Assembly: GCA_005773695.1 (NCBI GenBank)
Contig: SXHM01000112.1
Location: 1-5,531 of the forward strand
Direction: 5' to 3'
Source: Bacteroidota bacterium
GTDB taxonomy: Bacteria; Bacteroidota; Bacteroidia; SXHM01
Length of the DNA stretch: 5,531 nt
Numbering within the stretch: the stretch's first letter is position 1; every line of letters begins with the position of its first letter. This document shows, one piece after another, positions 1 to 5,531 of the stretch. Under the pieces are notes generated by a model, which saw nothing but the letters and a program-made list of their open reading frames with translations, did no database searches and was not told where the DNA came from. Made by a program: the position numbers and the translations under genes.

Positions 1-1762
1 AGTAAACCCAATGATGGGAAATCTTAATTTCTTCCATTCACGCAAAATCGGAAATCTGGATTTTGTAATAGGTGGAAATGTTTTAGCTGATGATGGACAC
101 GTAGGACCTTCAGCCTTGCTTGATACAGCAGGTAACATTTTAAAAAACCCTAACGACACAACTAAAAATTTATATCCAACATCAACAGCTTTCAGTAATG
201 TACTAAAAGAAGAGGGTACATTTAATAAACGTTTCAGAATAAACACACAACTACGCTGGCGCTCCAAAAAACATGTTGGTCTGGCTTATGGAGTTAACGT
301 AAACTTCTCAAAAGGAATTTCAAAAGGTGCCTTGCTTTGGGAAAATAACACAACTGGCATTTACAGACCTTTTCCTGGTTCTGATACGCGCACCGACCAG
401 ATTACTTACAACATAGATCCTTTCATTTCTTATTTCGGTCGCAAAAACGGAAACCGCCATACGTTACGCACCCGTATGTTTCACCAAAACAACGCCAACA
501 CCAATAATCAGGCAAACAAAAGCACCTTGTATTATGGCGAATATCAGTTTCAACGAAAAGTTAAAAAAATTAATGACCTTGTTATAACTTCCGGGGCAAT
601 GGGAACCTATAGTTCAGGTGAAGCCCCACTTTATTCAGGAAATGAGGATGGCAGCGGAAAAAATTCTTATATAAACGCGGCCGCTTATTTGCAAATTGAC
701 AAAAAATTCTGGAAAAAATTAAATGTTACCATAGGTGGGCGTTATGAATTTTTCCAAGTTAATCAAAGCGAAAAACAGGGTGTTCCTGTATTTCGTGCTG
801 GTGCAAGCTATGGAGTTGGAAAAGCTACTTTTTTCCGCGCATCATTTGGTCAAGGGTTCCGTTTCCCAACCATTGCTGAGCGATATATCAATACTAATGT
901 TGGTGGTATTAATATTTTTCCTAATTCTGAAATTGAACCTGAAAAAGCTTGGAATGCTGAGATTGGAATTAAGCAAGGGATCAAAATCGGCAAATTCTAT
1001 GGTTATATAGATCTTGCAGGTTTTTGGCAACAATACTATAACACAATTGAATTCACCTTTGCTGTTTGGAAACCAATTGATTTTGCAAATCCTTCAAGCA
1101 GTCTTGGATTTAAGTCCGTTAATACTGGAAATACACGTGTAGTAGGAGCCGATTTCTCAGTTCTAGGACAAGGGAAATTTAACGAACATTTTGGAGTAAA
1201 CATTCTTGCAGGATATACTTATACCCTGCCCCAAACACTTAACCCAGACAGAGCATATAATGTGCAACCACCTGCAGGGACAACAGCCCTTTCATACAAA
1301 TCATCAAGTTTAGATACGACAAATAATATCCTAAAATATCGCTTTCAGCATTTGGTAAAAATGGATGTTGAGTTTAATATTTATGGTGTTTCACTCGGAA
1401 TAAGTTACCGTTATAACAGTTATATGGCAAATGTTGATCAAGTATTTTATGACTTGGACGACAAAGTAGGTCTTGAAGCAACAGCCGGTCTCACTGATAT
1501 AGGTATTGTTGAATACAGAGGAGATAAATATACAGGTAACTTACCAGCTAACCATTCATTATATCCAGGAAGAGCTACTTATGATTTATCAGCAAAAAAA
1601 CCAGGAATTTCAATTGTGGATTTACGTGTTGCTTATTCTATTAAAAAGGCTCACAAACTCGCTGTAATTGTAAACAACCTTTTTAATGAAGAGTATGCAC
1701 TCCGTCCTTTGAACATTAACCCGATGAGAATGTATAATCTGCAATACACACTTTCCTTTTAA
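1..1762 (+). CDS. TonB-dependent outer-membrane receptor, beta-barrel portion (5' partial)
   Basis: TonB-dependent receptors are 22-stranded outer-membrane barrels that import siderophores, cofactors, sugars or peptides using energy from TonB-ExbBD. The frame is open to the left edge (V-N-P precede the Met at base 11), so that Met is internal and the signal peptide, TonB box and plug lie outside the window. About 586 codons remain, essentially the whole barrel. Numbering from the Met at base 11, the family motif RASFGQGFRFP is at 276-286, followed by NSEIEPEKAWNAEIG (E-P-E at 309-311). The last strands contain NNLFNEEYALRP, and the protein ends in a strand with terminal Phe, the usual signal for BAM-assisted insertion. 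Alternating aromatic strands and polar Gly/Asn-rich loops run throughout. It is smaller than SusC-type receptors (about 1000 residues) and no SusD-like gene follows, so a classical receptor is more likely. The substrate cannot be told. It ends 10 bases before the dehydrogenase with no terminator between them. Confidence 0.93.
   Translation, partial: VNPMMGNLNFFHSRKIGNLDFVIGGNVLADDGHVGPSALLDTAGNILKNPNDTTKNLYPTSTAFSNVLKEEGTFNKRFRINTQLRWRSKKHVGLAYGVNVNFSKGISKGALLWENNTTGIYRPFPGSDTRTDQITYNIDPFISYFGRKNGNRHTLRTRMFHQNNANTNNQANKSTLYYGEYQFQRKVKKINDLVITSGAMGTYSSGEAPLYSGNEDGSGKNSYINAAAYLQIDKKFWKKLNVTIGGRYEFFQVNQSEKQGVPVFRAGASYGVGKATFFRASFGQGFRFPTIAERYINTNVGGINIFPNSEIEPEKAWNAEIGIKQGIKIGKFYGYIDLAGFWQQYYNTIEFTFAVWKPIDFANPSSSLGFKSVNTGNTRVVGADFSVLGQGKFNEHFGVNILAGYTYTLPQTLNPDRAYNVQPPAGTTALSYKSSSLDTTNNILKYRFQHLVKMDVEFNIYGVSLGISYRYNSYMANVDQVFYDLDDKVGLEATAGLTDIGIVEYRGDKYTGNLPANHSLYPGRATYDLSAKKPGISIVDLRVAYSIKKAHKLAVIVNNLFNEEYALRPLNINPMRMYNLQYTLSF
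1708..1741 (+). promoter_or_regulatory. Weak candidate promoter for the glutamate dehydrogenase gene
   Basis: TTTG (1708-1711) is followed after 21 bases by TATAATCTG (1733-1741), inside the last codons of the receptor gene. The spacing suits a Bacteroidetes -33/-7 promoter (TTTG and TAnnTTTG), but the -7 match is poor. TATAAT is a perfect classical -10 hexamer, and TTGAAC (1709-1714) is a 4/6 match to a -35 element at 18 bases. It would leave a leader of about 25-30 bases before the ATG at 1773. The bases also encode conserved C-terminal barrel residues, so chance is a real alternative. Confidence 0.22.
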
Positions 1763-1772
1763 AAAAAATAAA

Positions 1773-3218
1773 ATGGCTACCAAAACAGCACCTGTTCAAC
1801 TTACCGAACAAAGAGAACACAGTTTTTTTAACGATGTACTTCAATATTTTGACCGTGCATCTGCTTATCTTGAACATCCTTCAGGAGTTCTTGAACAGAT
1901 AAAATATTGCAACAGCGTTTACCGAATGAAATTTCCGGTAAAAATTGATGGCAAGATTGAAGTAATTGAGGCTTATCGCGCAGAGCACAGTCACCATAAA
2001 CTACCAACTAAAGGCGGAATCCGTTACAGCATTCATGTAAATCAGGATGAAGTAATGGCTTTGGCAGCATTGATGACTTACAAATGCGCTATTGTTGATG
2101 TACCTTTCGGAGGCGCAAAAGGTGGAATAAAAATCAGCCCGCGTAAAACTTCACCTGAAGTGTTAGAGGCAGTTACAAGAAGATATACTGCCGAGTTGAT
2201 TAAGAAAAATTTTATAGGCCCCGGCATTGATGTTCCTGCTCCTGATTACGGTTCAGGCGCTCGTGAAATGGCATGGATTGCCGATACCTATTCTGCATTT
2301 TTTCCAACAGAATTAAATGCTACAGCTTGCGTAACAGGAAAGCCACTAAGCCATGGTGGTATACAGGGAAGAACCGAAGCAACCGGACTTGGCGTTTATT
2401 TCGGACTAAAAGAAGCGTTCAGTAAAAAAGAAGATGTAAAGCAGTGGGGCTTAACACCCGGTCTTGAAGGAAAAACAGTAGTAGTTCAGGGACTTGGAAA
2501 CGTGGGGTATTACGCAGCAAAATTTATGCATGAAGCAGGGGCAAAAGTAATTGCAATCTGCGAGTTTGACGGAACTGTTTACAATCCAAAAGGCATTGAC
2601 CCCGATAAATTGATGGAGCATAAAAAAGCTACAGGAGGCACAATCAATTTCCCGGGAGCAAAAACTATTCAGCCTAACACAGCTGGACTGGAAATTGAGT
2701 GCGATATTCTTATTCCTGCTGCACTTGAAAACCAAATTCATTCGGGCAATGCAAAAAAAATTAAAGCAAAAGTTATAGCAGAAGCTGCAAACGGACCTGT
2801 AACACCGGAAGCCGAAAAATTACTTCTAAAAAAAGGTGTTTACATTATTCCTGATATTTTTCTGAACGCAGGCGGAGTAACTGTTTCTTATTTTGAGTGG
2901 CTGAAAAATCTTTCGCATGTTCGTTTCGGAAGGATGGAAAAACGCTATGAAGCAAAAATGAATCACAACATTCTTGAAACAATTGAAAAAGCAAGCGGTT
3001 CACGCATTAATCGTGCTCAGAAAGAATTGATTGAGCGTGGAGCTGATGAAAGAGACTTGGTATATTCCGGCTTGGAAGAAACCATGATTAACGCTTACAA
3101 CTCTATTCGCGACCGATACAAAAACACAAAAGGAATGCCTGACCTGAGAACAGCTGCTTTTGCAACTGCAATTGATAAAGTGGCCATCTCCTATCAGAAC
3201 CTGGGAATCTTTCCATAG
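1773..3218 (+). CDS. gdhA: Glutamate dehydrogenase (Glu/Leu/Phe/Val dehydrogenase family), animal-like type
   Basis: Cytoplasmic enzyme interconverting glutamate and 2-oxoglutarate plus ammonium with NAD(P)(H). The N-terminal substrate domain (about 1-190) has PTKGGIRYS (K80), MTYKCA (K104), the active-site signature VPFGGAKGGIKISP with catalytic K116, and DVPAPDYGSG with D158. These match K89, K113, K125 and D165 of the Clostridium symbiosum enzyme. GRTEATG (200-205) opens the coenzyme domain, with the Rossmann loop GLGNVG at 240-245. E264 ends the second strand; an acid there often goes with NAD+ use, but human GLUD1, which takes both coenzymes, also has Glu, so the cofactor is open. The 481 residues exceed the roughly 420-450 of many bacterial enzymes because of about 40 extra residues after EWLKNL (375-380), where animal enzymes carry the antenna. 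From memory, the whole protein reads closer to human GLUD1 than to Bacillus RocG. The ATG follows an A-rich stretch without Shine-Dalgarno. A family relative (Leu/Phe/Val dehydrogenase) is unlikely given this similarity. Confidence 0.95.
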   Translation: MATKTAPVQLTEQREHSFFNDVLQYFDRASAYLEHPSGVLEQIKYCNSVYRMKFPVKIDGKIEVIEAYRAEHSHHKLPTKGGIRYSIHVNQDEVMALAALMTYKCAIVDVPFGGAKGGIKISPRKTSPEVLEAVTRRYTAELIKKNFIGPGIDVPAPDYGSGAREMAWIADTYSAFFPTELNATACVTGKPLSHGGIQGRTEATGLGVYFGLKEAFSKKEDVKQWGLTPGLEGKTVVVQGLGNVGYYAAKFMHEAGAKVIAICEFDGTVYNPKGIDPDKLMEHKKATGGTINFPGAKTIQPNTAGLEIECDILIPAALENQIHSGNAKKIKAKVIAEAANGPVTPEAEKLLLKKGVYIIPDIFLNAGGVTVSYFEWLKNLSHVRFGRMEKRYEAKMNHNILETIEKASGSRINRAQKELIERGADERDLVYSGLEETMINAYNSIRDRYKNTKGMPDLRTAAFATAIDKVAISYQNLGIFP

Positions 3219-3238
3219 ATTTTTTGTTTGACACAATG

Positions 3239-3278
3239 CAACCCTGCCTTTCTATAGTTTGGCGGGGTTGTTTGTTTT
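3239..3278 (+). terminator. Rho-independent terminator after glutamate dehydrogenase
   Basis: CAACCCTGCC (3239-3248) pairs with GGCGGGGTTG (3261-3270) over ten base pairs, one of them a G-U wobble, around a 12-base loop. A T-rich run TTTGTTTT (3271-3278) follows directly. It starts 20 bases after the dehydrogenase stop codon and is GC-rich against an AT-rich surround. It should end the receptor/dehydrogenase transcript and separate it from nadE. Confidence 0.85.
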
Positions 3279-3291
3279 AAACCTATTTTTA
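3258..3291 (+). promoter_or_regulatory. Weak candidate nadE promoter, Bacteroidetes -33/-7 type
   Basis: TTTG (3258-3261) lies 22 bases before TATTTTTA (3284-3291), which matches the Bacteroidetes -7 consensus TAnnTTTG except at the last base. Transcription would begin near 3297-3300, leaving a leader of about ten bases before the ATG at 3308. The -33 element would overlap the loop and right arm of the terminator hairpin. nadE needs its own promoter because a terminator precedes it, but in such T-rich DNA a match of this quality can arise by chance. Confidence 0.3.
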
Positions 3292-3307
3292 CTGCACAAA
3301 TACTGTT

Positions 3308-4939
3308 ATGAAAATAGCCATCGCACAACTCAATTACCACATCGGTAATTTTGAAAGCAACGTCTCAAAAATTATTTCAGCTATTGATAAAGGAAAAACT
3401 GAAGGTGCGGATTTAATAGTTTTTGCTGAGCTTTCTGTTTGTGGTTATCCACCTCGCGATTTTCTGGAGTTTAAAAGTTTTAATGAAGAATGTGATAAAA
3501 GCATTTTAGAAATTGCTGCTGCTTGCAAAGGTATTTCGGCCATTATTGGTGCTACTTCTGTTAATCCTGAAATTCATGGAAAAAATTTATTCAACTCTGC
3601 TTACTTTTTGAATGAGGGGAAGATTGAAAAAATTGTATCAAAAGCATTACTGCCTACTTACGATGTATTTGATGAGTATCGTTATTTTGAACCAGCGCGT
3701 AAGTTCGAAATAATTGAATTTAAAGGCGAGCGCATTGCTTTGACTATTTGCGAAGACATCTGGGATATTGAAAAAGACCGAATGTATGTGGTAAACCCGA
3801 TGGATGAGCTTGCAAAGCATAAACCAACTGTAATGGTAAATATTGCCGCTTCACCTTTTGATTACAATCATGCAGAAGAACGAATAAAAATAATGCGCTA
3901 TAATGCAGAAAAATATAAACTGCCGTTATTTTATGTTAATCATGTTGGAGCACAAACTGAATTGATCTTTGATGGAGGTAGCATGGTAGCTGATAAAAGC
4001 GGAAAAATTGTTGAAGAACTTAATTATTTCAAAGATGATTTCCGACTTTTTGATACTGAAAACTTAGCCGCAGAAAAAAAAATGCACAAGACCGTTTCTA
4101 AAATCGAACTCATTCACGATGCATTAGTTCTTGGAATTCACGATTACTTCGGAAAAATGGGCTTCAGCAAAGCCATTCTCGGATTGAGTGGTGGTATTGA
4201 TTCTGCAGTTGTTTTGGCATTGGCTTCACTTGCACTCGGAAAAGAAAATGTAAGTGTACTTTTATTGCCTTCACAATTTTCATCCGACCATTCCATTTCC
4301 GACTCGGAAGAAATGTGCAAACGATTAGGGACAAAGCATCATATCATCGGCATTAAAGAAATTTTTTCTGTGATTGATAACAAGCTGAAACCAATTTTTG
4401 CAGGAATTCCATTTAATGTTGCCGAAGAAAATATACAGGCCCGTGTACGCGGTGTTTTACTGATGGCAATGAGTAATAAATTCGGAAGCATTTTACTAAA
4501 CACAACCAATAAAAGTGAAGCTGCCGTTGGTTACGGAACCCTTTACGGTGATATGAATGGCGGGCTTTCTATATTGGGCGATGTTTACAAAACTCAAGTG
4601 TATGAACTTGCTCATCACATCAATAAACTTGATAATTGTATTCCTGAAAACATTATCACCAAAGCACCTTCTGCTGAGTTACGCGAGAACCAAAAAGACT
4701 CGGATTCGCTTCCGGACTATTCAATTCTTGACGAAATTCTTTTTGACTATATAGAGAAACGCCTCGGTCCAAAAGAATTAATTGCAAAAGGTTATGAAGA
4801 AAAGTTAGTAATGCGAATTTTGAAACTCGTAAATACCAGCGAATACAAACGGCATCAATTGCCTCCTGTTCTTCGTATTTCTCCTAAAGCTTTTGGTGTA
4901 GGAAGAAGAATGCCAATTGTTGGAAAATATCTTTCATAA
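3308..4939 (+). CDS. nadE: Glutamine-dependent NAD+ synthetase
   Basis: Catalyses the last step of NAD+ synthesis in the cytoplasm: deamido-NAD+ + glutamine + ATP gives NAD+ + glutamate + AMP + PPi. The N-terminal nitrilase-type amidase domain (about 1-250) has the full triad: E41 in FAELSVCGYPPRD, K112 in SKALLPTYDVFDEYRYFEP, and C148 in LTICEDIWD. The synthetase domain (about 265-540) has the PP-loop SGGIDS at 294-299 and the motif NTTNKSEAAVGYGTLYGD from 398, and ends with RISPKAFGVGRRMP. The 543 residues fit the shorter bacterial glutamine-using form rather than the roughly 680-residue mycobacterial form or the roughly 270-residue ammonia-only enzyme. The ATG opens the canonical MKIAIAQLN and has no Shine-Dalgarno sequence. 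An upstream terminator makes it a separate unit. Its stop lies 3 bases from the stop of the convergent photolyase gene. No key residue is missing and the reading frame is intact. Confidence 0.97.
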   Translation: MKIAIAQLNYHIGNFESNVSKIISAIDKGKTEGADLIVFAELSVCGYPPRDFLEFKSFNEECDKSILEIAAACKGISAIIGATSVNPEIHGKNLFNSAYFLNEGKIEKIVSKALLPTYDVFDEYRYFEPARKFEIIEFKGERIALTICEDIWDIEKDRMYVVNPMDELAKHKPTVMVNIAASPFDYNHAEERIKIMRYNAEKYKLPLFYVNHVGAQTELIFDGGSMVADKSGKIVEELNYFKDDFRLFDTENLAAEKKMHKTVSKIELIHDALVLGIHDYFGKMGFSKAILGLSGGIDSAVVLALASLALGKENVSVLLLPSQFSSDHSISDSEEMCKRLGTKHHIIGIKEIFSVIDNKLKPIFAGIPFNVAEENIQARVRGVLLMAMSNKFGSILLNTTNKSEAAVGYGTLYGDMNGGLSILGDVYKTQVYELAHHINKLDNCIPENIITKAPSAELRENQKDSDSLPDYSILDEILFDYIEKRLGPKELIAKGYEEKLVMRILKLVNTSEYKRHQLPPVLRISPKAFGVGRRMPIVGKYLS

Positions 4940-4942
4940 AAA

Positions 4943-5531
4943 CTACATCAAAACCTCTTCTCGGTTCAGCGCAACTTTATAAGCTTTCAATACACGATTG
5001 CGGGCAAAAACGTGGTCAACTATAGGTTGTGGATATTGTGATGTTCCAAATTCAGGAACCCATTTTTTGATGTATTTAAAATCAGGGTCAAATTTTTTCT
5101 GCTGCTCTGTAGGATTAAAAACACGGAAATAAGGTGCAGCATCACATCCGCAACCTGCGGCCCACTGCCAGTTTCCGTTATTGGATGCTAATTCAAAATC
5201 CAGAAGCTTTTCTGCAAAATAAGCTTCGCCCCAGCGCCAGTCAATTAGCAAATGTTTGGTTAAAAAACTTGCTACCACCATACGAACGCGGTTGTGCATT
5301 AAACCTGTAGCATTGAGTTCGCGCATACCAGCATCTACCATAGGGTAACCGGTTTTACCCGAGCACCATGCCTTAAAATGTGCTTCATTATTTGTCCATT
5401 TTATTGCATTGTAATCTTTCTTAAATGCAGAATTTACAACTTCAGGAAAATGCAACAAAATCGTTTGAAAAAATTCTCGCCAGATAAGTTCGTTCAATAA
5501 TTGTTCGTTGTTTTTTTTTGCCAACTGCACC
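4943..5531 (-). CDS. phrB: Deoxyribodipyrimidine photolyase, class I CPD type, C-terminal half (5' partial)
   Basis: Repairs UV-induced cyclobutane pyrimidine dimers by light-driven electron transfer from reduced FAD. About 195 residues of the FAD-binding domain are present. The open frame reaches the right edge, so the GTG at 5530-5528 is an internal Val and the N-terminal antenna-chromophore domain lies outside. Numbering from that Val: ELIWREFF (14-21), [15 protein letters not shown] (58-72), [10 protein letters not shown] (75-84), and [20 protein letters not shown] (115-134). By alignment from memory with E. coli PhrB, the electron-transfer Trp triad W382/W359/W306 is kept as W121/W98/W45, and N117 matches the flavin-contacting N378, which is Asp in plant cryptochromes. 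MHNR rather than the His-rich (6-4) motif supports CPD repair. Between KKWVPE and YPQPIVDH it lacks about 20 residues present in E. coli. A CRY-like photoreceptor is less likely but cannot be excluded without the N-terminus. Confidence 0.94.
   Translation of the reverse strand, partial: VQLAKKNNEQLLNELIWREFFQTILLHFPEVVNSAFKKDYNAIKWTNNEAHFKAWCSGKTGYPMVDAGMRELNATGLMHNRVRMVVASFLTKHLLIDWRWGEAYFAEKLLDFELASNNGNWQWAAGCGCDAAPYFRVFNPTEQQKKFDPDFKYIKKWVPEFGTSQYPQPIVDHVFARNRVLKAYKVALNREEVLM

Noticed and set aside
11..13. ATG at the left edge as the receptor start
   Set aside because: The frame is open upstream, and the protein from here lacks a signal peptide and plug, so it is an internal Met.
735..1010. 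Open frame of 91 codons on the + strand within the receptor gene
   Set aside because: It lies wholly inside a well-supported receptor barrel in another frame, resembles no family, and has no start signal.
842..1033. Open frame of 63 codons on the - strand within the receptor gene
   Set aside because: Antisense shadow of conserved receptor motifs, with low-complexity Ile/Asn-rich content.
2451..2741. Open frame of 96 codons on the - strand, Cys-rich, opposite the dehydrogenase
   Set aside because: The Cys/Ser/Phe richness comes from the complement of AT-rich coding DNA (GCA and GAA codons). It lies opposite the Rossmann domain.
3000..3236. Open frame of 78 codons on the - strand across the end of the dehydrogenase gene
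   Set aside because: Mostly antisense to conserved C-terminal dehydrogenase codons, with no recognisable domain or start context.
4557..4754. Open frame of 65 codons on the + strand within nadE
   Set aside because: It sits in another frame over the conserved synthetase domain, and its hydrophobic composition is typical of shifted AT-rich frames.
3308..4939. A functional gene cluster linking NAD+ synthesis, glutamate dehydrogenase and photolyase
   Set aside because: All touch nucleotide cofactors or glutamate, but a strong terminator and opposite orientation separate them. These are common housekeeping genes, so neighbourhood alone does not support a system.
4952..4966. Small inverted repeat AACC/GGTT just after nadE
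   Set aside because: The stem is only 4 bp and AT-containing with a 7-base loop, too weak to call a terminator.
5528..5530. GTG as the photolyase start
   Set aside because: It falls within the FAD-binding domain shortly before the conserved ELIWREFF. Starting here would remove over half the usual protein, so the gene is simply cut by the window.

Overview
The window looks like an ordinary chromosomal segment of a Bacteroidota (Bacteroidetes) bacterium. Four things point there. The DNA is AT-rich. Start codons have no Shine-Dalgarno sequence and sit behind A-rich stretches. A TonB-dependent outer-membrane receptor shows the usual barrel motifs and a C-terminal Phe. The photolyase lacks a C-terminal loop found in the E. 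coli enzyme. This placement rests on general features; no marker gene is present, so the genus is unknown.

Layout, left to right: (1) about 586 codons of a TonB-dependent receptor, cut by the left edge and missing its signal peptide and plug (1-1762, +). (2) After only 10 bases, a complete 481-residue glutamate dehydrogenase of the animal-like type (1773-3218, +). (3) An 89-base gap with a clear intrinsic terminator and a weak candidate promoter. (4) A complete 543-residue glutamine-hydrolysing NAD+ synthetase, nadE (3308-4939, +). (5) After only 3 bases, on the opposite strand, the C-terminal half of a class I DNA photolyase, cut by the right edge (4943-5531, -).

The receptor and the dehydrogenase may be co-transcribed and would then share the terminator behind the dehydrogenase. 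nadE appears to be its own unit, and the photolyase converges on it tail to tail. The metabolic links are loose: NadE makes NAD+ and releases glutamate from glutamine, while the dehydrogenase interconverts glutamate and 2-oxoglutarate with a nicotinamide coenzyme. Nothing shows that these genes form one system.

I found no RNA genes, CRISPR array, insertion sequence, attachment site, phage gene or defence system. No stretch above 300 bases lacks a gene. The point most worth a second look is the insert in the dehydrogenase at the place where animal enzymes carry the regulatory antenna. I saw no previously undescribed system.
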